Of a stretch of 64,000 nucleotides of DNA, positions 54,901-61,946 are shown one piece after another (the first letter of the stretch is position 1; the number at the start of each line of letters is the position of its first letter). A program made the translations under genes and the position numbers. The notes beneath the pieces were generated by a model that saw nothing but the letters and a program-made list of their open reading frames with translations, made no database searches and was not told where the DNA came from. The stretch covers positions 17,742,170 to 17,806,169 of the forward strand of contig JASEVX010000011.1 of NCBI GenBank assembly GCA_031761405.1, written 5' to 3'. This DNA is from Serripes groenlandicus (Eukaryota; Mollusca; Bivalvia; Cardiida; Cardiidae).

Positions 54901-57900
54901 ATATTTCTGAATCGTTTCCATCATTTGTAGTATCTAAAGACGTATTAGCCGATATACTGCTTTCTCTGCTTAGATTTAACTGAAACGAAACAATTAACTA
55001 AACTCATTTAACTGAAGCAAAATGATTAACTAAACTCTCATTTAACTGAAACAAAATAATTAAATAAACTCTCATTTAACTGAAACGAAACTATTAACTA
55101 AATTCTCATTTAACTGAAACGAAACTATTAACTAAACTCTCATTTAACTGAAGTCAACAGTGACTTAATCAATTCCAACTGCAGACAACTATTAATGCAT
55201 CTGCATACTTACTTGCTGCAGAATTGTTGTATTTGGGAAATGGAAAATACACTTGCAAATAGCACGCATATCAATAGTTAAACCTTTTCACACACACACA
55301 ACAATCCTGCAGCAGATGACTTTGAAAACATTTTGGCAAAAAAACAAACAAGAGGGCCATGATGGCCCTGGAATCGCACACCTGATTTTTTTTTTCACTT
55401 TAGCTATATAAGCCCCGCCATCTGTCGGGCATAGTTTCCAACCAATCAACTTGGCTTTAAGGAATCTGATAGAGGGTCACCCTAGGAACATTTCTACAAA
55501 ATTATTTGAAAATCGGCCTGACACTTTTGAAGGAGAAGATTTTTTAAGTTTTCACTATAGCAATAAAAGGCAAAATAGCCCCGCCCCCTGGCGGCCATGT
55601 TTTTTTTACCAATCAACATGGCTTGAAGGAATCTAATAGAGGGTCATCCAAGGAACATTTCTACAAAAAATTTTGAAAATCGGCCCGACACTTTTGGAGG
55701 AGAAGATTTTTTAAGTTTGCACTATAGCTATATAAGGCAAAAAAGCCCAGCCCCCCCTGGCGGCCATGATTTTCGACCAATCAACATGGCTTAAAGGAAT
55801 CTGATAGCGGGTCATCCAAGGAATATTTCTACAAAATTATTTGAAAATCGGCCTGACACTTTTGGAGGAGAAGATTTTTTAAGTTTTCACTATAGCCATA
55901 TAAGGCAAAAAAGCCCCGCCCGCCTGGCGGCCATTTTTTTGACCAATCAACATGGCTTGAAGGAATCTGATAGAGGGTCACCCAAGGAACATTTCTACAA
56001 ATTTATTTGAAAATCGGCCTGACACTTTTGGAGAAGAAGATTTTTTAAGTTTGCACTATAGCCATATAAGGAAAAATAGCCCCGCCCCCCCCTGGCGGCC
56101 ATGTTTTTCGACCAATCAACATGGCTTGAAGGAATCTGATAGAGGGTCACCCGAGGAACATTTCTACAAAATTATTTGAAAATCGGCCTGACACTTTCGG
56201 AGGAGAAGATTTTTTAAGAATTTTGAAGTTTTTTCATTTCGTTGCCATGGAAACCAGAATTCTGCATGGATCCCGAAAATTTTAAGGAATTCTGGTGAGG
56301 ACATTGAGAGGATGCTTTCTGTGAAGTTTCATCCCAGTTGACCCACCGGTTACAGAGAAGAAAATGTTGACGGACGACGAACGACGGACGACGGACATAG
56401 GGCGATCACAATAACTCACCTTGAGCACTTCGTGCACAGGTGAGCTAAAAACAAATCTCTACATGATAAGCTTACATTCTCAGACATAAGAAATATCTTG
56501 AAAATTGAAGTAGTGAATGAAACAATATTCATACAAAAGACACAATAAGATTTAAGCATCATAATTCTAGCTAGCCTGAAAAGTTGTCAGCTAAAAAGGC
56601 ATCAACTTTATCTGTAAAAAAGAAAGGGGTGCTAAAATATCAATTCTGGAAAATAGGGCTTTGGTCACTTGTGGCCAGTTTAGCGCAGTGAGATAAGCTG
56701 GAACATAGACGAATTTTGATCAGGATCTGCACTATTTAACATCGAGGAATTTGACCATTGACAATTCTTCTAGCAGTCAGGTTGAAGGGAAGTGTGAACC
56801 CATCAGGATCAGTGCTGAACACAAATGCTTGAAGGCCTGAACTCCTACAAACCCATATAGTATATAGTATAGAAAAGAGACTTACCCCAGCTCCTGAATC
56901 TCTTTTCTCCGCATCCCTGTAGGCTTTCGTAACCCCTGTTTGTATTGCACTCACCCACGCTAAGAACTCTTCCTCTGTATGGGCCTGTAGCATGTGGCTC
57001 CTGAAACAAAAAGAAACCAATAAAGGTCAAATAACGCCAAATACATCCCCCGCCATGCTGATCTACAGCCAAATACATCCCCGCCATGCTGATCTACATC
57101 CAAATAGTCCCTAAAAAACTTTGTTTGCCAAGAAATGAAGGTACCTTCACCAGAATGCATTGAATATATGATATTGAGTTTAAATTAATTGCAAATGTGT
57201 ATAGGATGCACTGGAAATGATTTATTTGATAATTTTTAGTATTTTAACCTTGTTTGAAAGTGAAAGAAGAGTATGTGAAAAAAACCTGTTTCTTCCAAAA
57301 TCATAGTAACTGACTAACCCTTTCCAACATACAGACACTTTATTAACGCCGCTGCAGCAGACAACTTTTGAAAATATTGTGGCAGAAGAAGCAATTTCTC
57401 CTTTTGTCACTTTGTTTTCAACTCCTTATTTGACTTTAACCATTTCCCACATACAGAAACGTTTTAATGCCTGAAGCAGAAGACTTTTGAAAACATTGTG
57501 GCAATACAAGAAATTGCTCATAATGAGTAATTTCTCCTTTTGTCACGAATATTTCAAAGCAGTCTGCTGCAGTTTTGTTGTTAACCCTTCCCCACATATA
57601 GCATTTTTGCAGCAGAAGACTTTGATAACATCTGGACAAAAATGTAAAAATCTCTGCAAATGAAAATATTATTACTTCAAGTTGAAAACATTGTGGCAAA
57701 AGGAGTAATTGATCAAAGGCATTAGAAAGCGTCTATATGTGGGAAAGGGTTAAAGGAAAGAAACCCTTTGATGTAGTATTAAACAAGAGGGCCATGATGG
57801 CCCTGGATCGCTCACCATATTTTTTTTTTTTTGTGATTGGTTATGTCAAGCACAATTACACATTTGAGACAAAACTAGAAGGTGCCCCAAGGAACATTTG

Positions 57901-59592
57901 ATCGGAAATATTTGAACACTCTTGGTAGAGGATGCCCCAAGGAACATTTGTGCAAAATCATTTTCAAATCCGACAGTACTTTTGGACAAGAAGATTTTTA
58001 AAGTTTTAACAATGCACACATATAAGGAAAACAAGCTCCGCCCCTTGGCGGCCATGTTTTTCAACGGATCGGAAATATTTGAACAATCTTGGTAAAGAGT
58101 GCCCCAAGGAACATTTGTGCAAAATAATTTTTAAATCGGGCCAGTACTTTTGGACAAGAAGATTTTTAAAGTTTTAACAATGCACATATAAGGAAAATAA
58201 GCTCCCCCCCCCCTGGCGGCCATGTTTTTCAACGGATCGGAAATATTTGAACAATCTTGGTAGAGGGTACCCCAAGGAACATTTGTGCAAAATAATTTTG
58301 AAATCGGGTCCAGTACTTTTGAACAAGAAGATTTTTTAAGATTTGGCAATTTTCCCCTTTTCTGATGCCGCAGCAACCAAAGTTCTACTTGGAATTAATT
58401 TCTTTGAACAACTTTGAAAGAGGACCACCTTAGGACCATTCCTGTGAAGTTATTTTGAAATCTGTCCATTGGTTTAGTAGGAGAAGTCATTTGTAGGCAA
58501 TTGTTAACAGACACCGACGACGACGCCGCCGCCGCCGGACGGTTAGTGATCACAAAAGCTCACCTTGCACTTCGTGCTTAGGTGAGCTAAAAATCTACAG
58601 CAGACGACTTTGAAACGATCTTATGGCAGAAATGTAGAAATTCTCTATGAATGAAGTTTAATCCATAGAATAAAATTGAAAACATTGTTGCAAAAGCAGA
58701 AAATGATCATTGTTATTTCTCTATTTGCCACAATGCTCTTTGAAGTTGTCTGCTGCAGATGTGTCGGAATACTTCTGCAGGTGGGAAAGGGTTAAAACTT
58801 GTTGGTATTGTAACAAATTGGTTTGTACCGAAAGTTATTGGGAATGGAATGCTCCCACTTGGCCATATTGGCCAATATTAGTGTGCACATCTGTCAGGGT
58901 TTTTTTTCTGAAAAAGGGGAAGGGGCCTGGGGCCTTTGAGAAGGGGAAAATTTCGCGGCATTTTAGAATAAAGGGGAAAAATTGTAAACTAGTATAAAAC
59001 TATAATGTGCATGTTTAACTTTTATCATTACAAGGCCATCTGTCTATTTTTCATGTTCTTGAACTCCTCCACTAGATTGTCATAATCCAGTTCACTCAAA
59101 CTATACCACTGTCAAAGGTCGAAATTAGCAAGATTTTCTACTTGCATTTTTTCGCAAGTGCTATTTTTTGTTACTTGCTAAATGAGAAAACAACTTATTA
59201 GAACTTTAATTTTAAGCAACACAATGTGAACTACAATAGTCAAAGTGCAATACACTGTTATGGTCAATCATGAATGTAATGTAAACATGGTCCAAAACAT
59301 GCTGTGAAAAGAAGCTGCTGAGACTGTCAGATATACAACATAGTCTAAAAACTGTGTTTCCATTTCTTGCTCCATATGGCAAAGTATGTGGTCTTTTCTG
59401 ACTTAGTCAAGGCAACATCCTACTTGTTACAGCAGTTTTTGGGTCATATTCTCTAAGGGCAACATCAGCAACTTTAATTCCCATCAAATTATCAAGTATT
59501 TCAGCACCAAGCCTACACCTCAAGTCAAATTTTATTCTGTTCGTTGTGGAAAGATAAATGAGATTTAAGCTAATGTTCAAAAGTTAAATATG

Positions 59593-59626
<34 letters not shown>

Positions 59627-61871
59627 TTTTTTTTTTTATTTTTATCCGAGGGGAATTTATATTTTTAGGGGAAAAACTATACTTATTTTCGGAGGGGAAG
59701 GGGCCGTTAAGCGGCCCCTTTTATATAAGGTAAAAAACCCCTGTCTGTGTAAAAATTTATGTTGTTTGCTTTAACCCTTTCCCTCATATAGACGCTTTCT
59801 GGCACCTCTGCAGCAGACAGCTTTTTGAAAACATGGAGACAAAAGAAGAAATTGCTCAAAACGAGCAATTTCTCCTTTTGTCACCATGTTTTCAACTCTA
59901 TTCAATTATTGTACTATCATTTAATAGGGAGTTTCCAATTTATTCCGGGTATATTTTCATATATAAGTCGTCTGCTGTAGATTTGTTGTATGTGGAAAAA
60001 GGTTAACACTGGTTGAAAAAATTGGTTGCAGTCAGAGTAGTCATTGGAGTCAACCACGGGCTCGGGCTCGTAACAATATTATAAGTACCCTAACCTTGAA
60101 GGAGACAAGACCTCAAAACAGAATCGCCGATCAAGATCGTAGGCCGGTTTGACGGTACATAATCGTAAATCATCCTCCATCACTGTGACTTGGTTATCCT
60201 TGGTTCTCTTCTGGTATCGTAACTGGTTCTGTTCTATCGTAAACCACCGTCTGAATTTGTTTTTATGAAAGAATGTTTTCAATGTCATCAGTGAGTTACT
60301 ACACATAATATGTTGAAAGTGGAAAATATGTTAAATACTTTCACCTTATGTTGTGGATGCTCAAATATTGTATTTCCTCAAATTTTAGCAAATTTTTTCA
60401 ACAATGTTTTCCAAAAATGTCTGCTGCAAAGTGGTCATTTGTTATCTGTTAACCCCTTCCCTCATACAACAATTCTGCAGCAGACAACTTTGAACACATT
60501 TTGTCAAAAAATAGAAAATCTCTATAATTGAATGGATACCGTAACCTATGACCAAAAGTGGAAAACATTGTGGCAAAAGGAGAAATTGCTCGTTTTGAGC
60601 AATTTCTTCTTTTGTCACTATGTTTTCAAAAAGTCGTCTGCTGCAGAGGTGTCAGAAAGCGTCTAAATGAGGTAAAGGGTTAACCCCGCCCTACATGCAG
60701 ATGCTTTCTGATGACTCTACAGCAGACATCTTTTGAAAACATTGCGGCAAAAGGAGAGATTATTATGAGAGCAATTTTGTTTTGTGTCACAATGTTTTCA
60801 ACTCTATTCAATACCTAAAATTGCATTTCATAAGATCTTTTGTCTATATGTTATCAAAGTCATCTGCTGCAGAGTTGTTATATGTGGGAAAGGTTAGAGG
60901 GTTAACATTAAAACTCACAAATGAGCTGCAGCTGTCTAGTTGCATCAGTGCACCGTGATAACAAGAGTCTTAACCCTTTCCCACATACAATAAATCTCAA
61001 GCAGACAACTTTGAAATTATCCCGTCCAAAATATAGAAAATCTCTTTAAAATGATCATATGATTATTGGATAGAGTTGAAATCATTGTGGCAATTGGAGA
61101 AAGTGCTATTTTATAAGCAACTTCTCCTTTTGCCACAATGATTTCAAAAGCTGTCTGCTGCAGAGGCGTAAGTAAGTGTCTATATGTTGGAGAGGGTTAA
61201 CTGTCCGCTTGTGTGTGGTATAGCACTAGATAAAACTTATACCAAAAGAAGAGTGCCGCAGTTTGAACGCCAATGCTTTTTTACTTTTTCTAAGTCTAAA
61301 AAGGTACATAAATGAATAATTATTAAAGCCAGAGTTATGTGACTTTTTATAGACATGCATATTGCTCCTAGGAACATGTGTACCAAGTTTCATTTGAAAA
61401 TGTTGGATATTTTTTCTAGTAATGGGCAAGGTTGAACTTTTTGTATGAATTTCCAAGTCTAAAAAGGGGCATAACTGAATAATTATTAAAACCATAGTTA
61501 TGTGACTTGGTAATAGACATGTGTTTTGTTTCTAGGAACATGTGAACCAATTGTTTTTTGAATTTATGTCACTGTTTTTGAAGTAAAGTAAACCATTTGT
61601 GAGGACGACGCCAAGGGTATCACACAATATACTTGACTATTTTTCTACGAAAACAGACAAGCAGCCAAATATAACCCCACTGGTATTACTGCCATATCCC
61701 CCATTATCCTTTTTATGGAGATGCAATAAGACTCTATTTTCAATTACGGCTCAATTACGTTATATGCTCTTACCGGACCCAGGCTTTAAATGCGTGTTTT
61801 GTCTTTTTGAAGAGATATCCCTCCATGTGTGCCCCATCGTTGTTACCAATCTCAGATATCTGGGATACATC
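36767..61871 (-). CDS. ACAP2: ACAP2-like Arf GTPase-activating protein, C-terminal 573 residues (gene 3)
   Basis: Thirteen exons on the minus strand join with matching phases: 61871-61774, 60250-60095, 57000-56886, 54979-54867, 54571-54446, 53888-53727, 52038-51836, 45596-45447, 44199-43970, 42467-42358, 40375-40265, 38887-38823, 36849-36767. They total 1722 bases, an exact multiple of three ending in TAA. Domains in order: PH (about 13-115), Ser/Thr-rich linker, ArfGAP zinc finger (about 161-285) with [11 protein letters not shown] and [10 protein letters not shown], an acidic linker, ankyrin repeats (about 400-525), and a tail ending [17 protein letters not shown] proteins stimulate GTP hydrolysis on Arf6 at endosomal and plasma membranes, and the PH domain binds phosphoinositides. 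The N-terminal BAR domain is not in the window. The C-terminus favours ACAP2 over ACAP1 or ACAP3. Confidence 0.93.
36894..37122 (-). mobile_element. TTAA MITE, full length, first of an abutting pair
   Basis: TTAA at 36894 and 37119. It lies in the last ACAP2 intron, about 45 bases upstream of the terminal exon acceptor on the gene strand. Confidence 0.92.
37119..37349 (+). mobile_element. TTAA MITE sharing its TTAA with the neighbour
   Basis: It begins at the same TTAA that ends the preceding copy and finishes AAAAGGTTAA at 37349. It is older and more diverged. Confidence 0.8.
37427..37745. repeat. Dispersed ~300-bp repeat, copy 1
   Basis: Short tandem units CGCCAAATACATCNGCTGTC...ATGCTGATCTAC are followed by CACCAGAATGCATTGATAT and TTGACCTTGTTTGAAAGTGA. 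The same order occurs at 57020-57310. Confidence 0.82.
37900..38420 (-). repeat. Old tandem repeat with CCTTGACC motif
   Basis: GTGACCTTGACCTCAGTGAC, TGACTTTGACCTTGACCTGA and GGCTTTGACCTTGACGGGAG recur about every 150-220 bases with GTAATGCCAAACTCAA-like partners. An A run ends it at 38418. Confidence 0.6.
38558..38787 (-). mobile_element. TTAA MITE, older
   Basis: TTAACCAATTCCCACATACA to TTGGAAATGG; the hairpin is well preserved. It lies just downstream of exon 38823-38887 on the gene strand. Confidence 0.78.
38823..38887 (-). CDS. ACAP2: ACAP2 exon: [13 protein letters not shown]
   Basis: This 65-base exon encodes [20 protein letters not shown], then P. The motif LRLAKMNEEMRES follows the ankyrin repeats in vertebrate ACAP2. 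The donor is GTGAGT and the glycine codon is split with the last exon. Confidence 0.93.
39009..39298 (-). mobile_element. Full-length tRNA-derived SINE-A
   Basis: Read on the minus strand: a tRNA-like head CCCGGTAGCTCAGTCGGTAG with a B box near GTGAGTTTGAATCCC, the body, then the tail ACGCCG-type end with AATC repeats. A 12-bp target duplication CACTTATTAGGA lies at 38997-39008 and 39299-39310. The host is a decayed TTAA MITE. Confidence 0.9.
39442..40260. other. ACAP2 intron, no gene recognised
   Basis: It contains a TTAA MITE scrap near 39640-39715 and a diverged dispersed repeat (39800-40150, ending CACACCCCATAGGGTGTGTA). No exon. Confidence 0.6.
40265..40375 (-). CDS. ACAP2: ACAP2 exon: third ankyrin repeat
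   Basis: It encodes [20 protein letters not shown] then [17 protein letters not shown]. It matches the ACAP2 pattern QVCLFLKRGA...DPLSIAV...ANADIVTL closely. The donor is GTAAGT. Confidence 0.95.
40470..40705. mobile_element. Hairpin-ended repeat
   Basis: GTCCCCCGCCAGGGTCAAGG at the left and TTTCGCTAAAGCGGGGGAC at the right are inverted ends. A run of GACGGACGGACTGACGGACT precedes the right end. Confidence 0.7.
41060..41320 (+). repeat. Fragment of the 55-58 kb type tandem unit
   Basis: AGGGTCACTTAAGGAACATT and CTGATGCCGCAGCAACCAAA match pieces of the elements at 55346 and 57784. The 108-residue ORF is therefore repeat-derived. Confidence 0.65.
41901..42130 (+). mobile_element. TTAA MITE, full length
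   Basis: TTAA at 41901 and 42127; conserved hairpin. Confidence 0.9.
42358..42467 (-). CDS. ACAP2: ACAP2 exon: second ankyrin repeat
   Basis: It encodes [20 protein letters not shown], then [17 protein letters not shown]. It is a textbook ankyrin repeat with TPLHLA. It starts on a codon boundary and ends two bases into the glycine codon finished by the next exon. The acceptor is CTTACACAG and the donor is GTAAGA. Confidence 0.94.
42665..43010. mobile_element. Hairpin-ended repeat with GACA run
   Basis: AGTGCTCCCTGGAGCACGTG is a perfect small hairpin at one end, near GTGTCACCTGCC. The other end is ACGCAGGTGACACAAAA. A (GACG/GACA)n run at about 42900-42942 lies inside. Confidence 0.72.
43566..43795 (+). 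mobile_element. TTAA MITE, full length
   Basis: TTAA at 43566 and 43792; it lies about 170 bases from ACAP2 exon 43970-44199. Confidence 0.92.
43970..44199 (-). CDS. ACAP2: ACAP2 exon: acidic linker and first ankyrin repeat
   Basis: It encodes [19 protein letters not shown], then [20 protein letters not shown] and [11 protein letters not shown]. The segment from LLYKAA to MKAVE corresponds to the start of the ACAP ankyrin region (LLYRAS...LPVMAEALAHGA...TPLIQAV). The acceptor ATTTTTCAG and the donor GTGAGG fit phase. Confidence 0.9.
44384..44875 (+). mobile_element. Two decayed TTAA MITEs
   Basis: 44384-44540 and 44645-44872 share CTCTGCAGCAGATGACTTTT and hairpin traces. Confidence 0.65.
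44905..45060 (+). mobile_element. tRNA-like SINE fragment
   Basis: ATCGGTGGTCTAGTGGTTAA is a classical A-box region of tRNA-derived SINEs. The B box is mutated (TCTGGATTCATCTGA). A non-tRNA body follows. Confidence 0.5.
45065..45263 (-). mobile_element. TTAA MITE with partial hairpin loss
   Basis: TTAA at 45065 and 45260; the right end is GAGGGAAAAGG. Confidence 0.75.
45447..45596 (-). CDS. ACAP2: ACAP2 exon: disordered acidic linker
   Basis: It encodes [20 protein letters not shown], then [20 protein letters not shown] and DLELPDLNK. The acceptor is CATATTTTCCAG and the donor is GTAAGT. There is no domain signature. It is placed in the gene by splice signals and phase: two bases carried in, one base carried out. 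Confidence 0.75.
45925..46135 (-). mobile_element. SINE-D copy without MITE (empty site)
   Basis: GGTGTTTTGCATCACTTTTA, then ACAATGTTTCAG and CCTGGGTAATTTTCCAG, matches the element split at 48690-49110. It retains an uninterrupted TTTTAACAATG at the point where the other copy has a TTAA MITE. Confidence 0.65.
46140..46369 (+). mobile_element. TTAA MITE, consensus-like
   Basis: The left TTAA at 46140 is intact; the right end is GAGGGAAAGGGTTGA. Confidence 0.92.
46620..47415 (+). mobile_element. Decayed TTAA MITEs with short TTGACG repeats
   Basis: 46620-46915 has a small tandem CATTGGTCATTTGACACATT motif at 46650-46720 and a good hairpin after it. 46970-47120 and 47125-47415 are further remnants, the last split by a SINE piece. 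Confidence 0.6.
47165..47320 (-). mobile_element. SINE fragment between MITE parts
   Basis: GTTGCAGGCCATTTTTAACA, then TTATATCATGGCAACAG and GTACTAGGCTAGGAACTCAG combine pieces typical of the local SINE tails. It interrupts a decayed TTAA MITE that ends near 47415. Confidence 0.5.
47412..47641 (+). mobile_element. TTAA MITE, full length
   Basis: TTAA at 47412 and 47638. The left TTAA also ends the preceding remnant. Confidence 0.92.
47925..48120 (+). mobile_element. Decayed TTAA MITE
   Basis: ACACTTTCCGACCTGCAGAC to AGGGAAAATGTTAA. Confidence 0.6.
48120..48385. repeat. Short tandem repeat with GTTTTAGACAGTTATAAG
   Basis: AAAAAGTTTTAGACAGTTAT then AAGTTAAATGTTATGCGTCT recurs about five times at 48-55 base spacing, the later units being most alike. 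Confidence 0.85.
48388..48617 (+). mobile_element. TTAA MITE, consensus-like
   Basis: ACACTTTCCCTCATATAGAC to GAGGGAAAGGGTTGA; both TTAA are mutated. Confidence 0.88.
48690..49110 (-). mobile_element. SINE-D copy split by a TTAA MITE
   Basis: Flanks are GTTTTACGCCACTTTAA on the left and TTAAACAATTTTTCAGTAAT on the right of the MITE at 48728-48957. Together they make the same sequence as 45925-46135. Confidence 0.75.
48728..48957 (-). mobile_element. TTAA MITE inside SINE-D
   Basis: TTAA at 48728 and 48954. The SINE flanks show a clean TTAA duplication. Confidence 0.93.
49282..49514 (-). mobile_element. Older TTAA MITE
   Basis: CCCTTTCCCACATACAGTAA to GTGGAGAAAGGTTAA; long hairpin retained. 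Confidence 0.78.
50010..50238 (+). mobile_element. TTAA MITE, full length
   Basis: TTAA at 50010 and 50235. Confidence 0.88.
50401..50633 (-). mobile_element. TTAA MITE with near-perfect hairpin
   Basis: GTTGAAAATATTGTGGCAAA then GGAGAAATTGCTCATCATGA pairs with its mirror over about 50 bases. Confidence 0.82.
50704..50940 (+). mobile_element. TTAA MITE, full length
   Basis: TTAA at 50704 and 50937. Confidence 0.85.
51275..51754. mobile_element. MITE family 3 with TTATCTCCCTTG termini
   Basis: The left end TTATCTCCCTTG, then GCCATTTTGATAGGCAAAT, mirrors the right end (ATTTGCCTATCAAAATGGC then CAAGGGAGATAA). A family-2 MITE at 51396-51602 splits it. Confidence 0.82.
51396..51602 (-). mobile_element. 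MITE family 2, copy 3
   Basis: Termini CGAGAGCTTGGCGTGAAAC; TSD ATAT (51392-51395, 51603-51606). Reverse orientation relative to copies 1 and 2, with a shorter middle. Confidence 0.87.
51836..52038 (-). CDS. ACAP2: ACAP2 exon: end of ArfGAP and basic linker
   Basis: It encodes [20 protein letters not shown], then a basic stretch ([13 protein letters not shown]) and an acidic end. AxIRAKYxxKKFV is the last helix of the ArfGAP domain. The first part of this exon with its acceptor and about 120 bases of upstream intron is duplicated immediately upstream. The donor used here is GTACTT, which keeps phase with the next exon. Confidence 0.88.
51962..52369. repeat. Tandem duplication (two units of about 200 bp) across an ACAP2 intron/exon boundary
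   Basis: Unit 1 is 51962-52162 and unit 2 is 52163-52369. Each starts ATGACTT(G/A)GGCCCCGG and ends TAACAAAATTT. Exonic bases are almost unchanged, whereas intronic bases have drifted more, with small indels. That pattern suggests selection or conversion on the exon part, or chance. Confidence 0.85.
52161..52239 (-). pseudogene. Duplicated copy of ACAP2 exon start, ending in a stop
   Basis: This is a second copy of the acceptor and first 25 codons of exon 52038-51836. It reads [20 protein letters not shown] then PGPKS and then TAA at 52163-52161, created at the duplication junction. The coding part is nearly identical to the functional copy. It has a usable CACAG acceptor but no donor before the stop, and AATAAA lies at 52142-52137. 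It is either a dead duplicate or an alternative terminal exon that would give a protein lacking the ankyrin repeats. Confidence 0.7.
52428..52500. repeat. Perfect 36-bp inverted repeat with one-base loop
   Basis: Arms begin AACCCTATGTTGTGGGTACT and meet at GTCTCA-G-TGAGAC. Related single arms occur at about 10137-10162, 11305-11380 (decayed hairpin) and 60346-60370. Confidence 0.95.
52629..53092. mobile_element. TTAA MITE remnants
   Basis: 52629-52745 is a left remnant. 52968-53092 is a right half ending CATGAGGGAAAGGGTTAA with most of the interior deleted. Confidence 0.65.
53252..53481 (+). mobile_element. TTAA MITE, consensus-like
   Basis: TATAACCCTTTCCCTC at the left (TTAA mutated); TTAA at 53478. 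Confidence 0.9.
53727..53888 (-). CDS. ACAP2: ACAP2 exon: ArfGAP helical part
   Basis: It encodes [20 protein letters not shown], then [17 protein letters not shown] and [16 protein letters not shown]. The pattern GVH-x-SKVRS-x-TLD-x-WEPE is diagnostic for ArfGAP domains of this group. The usual HRSLGVH is HRGFGVH here, with the change at the exon junction. The donor is GTATGT. Confidence 0.93.
54117..54836 (-). mobile_element. Two TTAA MITEs flanking an ACAP2 exon
   Basis: 54117-54326 is nearly complete and 54656-54836 is a truncated reverse copy. They bracket the ArfGAP exon 54446-54571. Confidence 0.75.
54446..54571 (-). CDS. ACAP2: ACAP2 exon: ArfGAP zinc finger
   Basis: It encodes [20 protein letters not shown] then [22 protein letters not shown]. 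The four zinc-binding cysteines (C-x2-C and C-x2-C, 16 residues apart) and the catalytic arginine of DPRWAS are all present, so GAP activity should be retained. Confidence 0.95.
54867..54979 (-). CDS. ACAP2: ACAP2 exon: Ser/Thr-rich linker between PH and ArfGAP
   Basis: It encodes [20 protein letters not shown] then [18 protein letters not shown]. It is low complexity and probably disordered. The acceptor (CGTTTCAG) is the first unit of a 34-bp tandem repeat that extends into the intron and repeats the acceptor-like sequence about five more times. Confidence 0.82.
54974..55148. repeat. 34-bp minisatellite at an ACAP2 splice acceptor
   Basis: ATTTAACTGAA recurs at 54974, 55006, 55040, 55074, 55108 and 55142, spaced 32-34 bases. 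On the gene strand each unit reads TTTCGTTTCAGTTAAAT or a close variant, i.e. pyrimidines then CAG. The first unit is the real acceptor of exon 54979-54867. Confidence 0.85.
55346..56452 (+). mobile_element. Hairpin-ended element with 167-bp tandem units
   Basis: The left end is CAAGAGGGCCATGATGGCCC. The right end is CACTTCGTGCACAGGTGAGC. Five units start near 55472, 55639, 55807, 55971 and 56140, each with GAGGGTCAC(C)CAAGGAACAT, AATCGGCCTGACACTTT and CCCTGGCGGCCAT. It is inserted in the A-rich part of a decayed TTAA MITE (left piece 55279-55345). Confidence 0.85.
56886..57000 (-). CDS. ACAP2: ACAP2 exon: end of PH domain
   Basis: It encodes [20 protein letters not shown] then [18 protein letters not shown]. 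This is the C-terminal helix of the PH domain (LQA...AWVxAIQTxxxxAYR). The acceptor TTTTGTTTCAG and the donor GTAAGT agree in phase with both neighbours. Confidence 0.9.
57020..57310. repeat. Dispersed ~300-bp repeat, copy 2
   Basis: Same orientation and order as 37427-37745 but diverged. Both lie in ACAP2 introns. Confidence 0.82.
57316..57753. mobile_element. Three TTAA MITE pieces in a row
   Basis: About 57316-57432, 57437-57590 and 57583-57753, all truncated. Confidence 0.65.
57784..58590 (+). mobile_element. Hairpin-ended element with ~180-bp tandem units
   Basis: Ends match 55346-56452 (CAAGAGGGCCATGATGGCCC; CACTTCGTGCTTAGGTGAGC). Its own units have CCCCAAGGAACATTTGTGCA and GGACAAGAAGATTTTTAAAG. 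It appears to split a TTAA MITE (57765-57783 and 58591-58795). Confidence 0.82.
58895..59743. mobile_element. hAT-like element remnant
   Basis: Termini CAGGGTTTTTTTTCTG and TAAAAAACCCCTG are inverted and start CAGGG as in many hAT elements. On the minus strand at about 59560-59420 there is [20 protein letters not shown] and [11 protein letters not shown], resembling the C-terminal part of a hAT transposase or a ZBED-like protein. A long A run followed by a T run lies at 59590-59640. No clear 8-bp target duplication was found. Confidence 0.55.
59771..60006 (+). mobile_element. TTAA MITE, full length
   Basis: TTAA at 59771 and 60003. It lies about 90 bases from ACAP2 exon 60095-60250. Confidence 0.88.
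60095..60250 (-). CDS. ACAP2: ACAP2 exon: PH domain core
   Basis: It encodes [20 protein letters not shown], then a strand with [20 protein letters not shown] and [10 protein letters not shown]. This matches the ACAP pattern RRWFSI...QLVYQKK...LRLCTVK...RRFCFEV. The acceptor AAATTCAG is weak by sequence, but the codon split CG/A with the previous exon supports it. Confidence 0.9.
60449..60683 (-). mobile_element. TTAA MITE, first of an abutting pair
   Basis: TTAA at 60449 and 60680. Confidence 0.9.
60680..60906 (+). mobile_element. TTAA MITE sharing its TTAA with the neighbour
   Basis: It begins TTAACCCCGCCCTACATGCA at the previous copy's last TTAA and ends near AGGGTTAAC at 60906. Confidence 0.75.
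60970..61200 (-). mobile_element. TTAA MITE, full length
   Basis: TTAA at 60970 and 61197. Confidence 0.85.
61235..61600 (-). repeat. Two ~165-bp tandem units
   Basis: GAATAATTATTAAARCCA, AGTTATGTGACTT and CTAGGAACATGTG occur twice. The ORF there is repeat-derived. Confidence 0.75.
61774..61871 (-). CDS. ACAP2: ACAP2 exon: start of PH domain
   Basis: It encodes [20 protein letters not shown] then [18 protein letters not shown]-x-AFKxW is the first strand of the ACAP PH domain. The acceptor is TATTTTCAG and the donor is GTAAGA. The exon starts on a codon boundary and ends two bases into the Arg codon completed by the next exon. It is the most upstream ACAP2 exon visible. Confidence 0.88.
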
Positions 61872-61946
61872 CTGAAAATAGAGGGAGAATAAGTATTAGT
61901 AACAAAACTCAGCATAATAAGTACAGGGGTTTTTGAGGTTTTTCAT

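Noticed and set aside
58710..58997. 95-codon ORF at the hAT-like element
   Set aside because: It starts in a MITE hairpin and runs into the low-complexity left end of the hAT-like element; no domain is recognisable.
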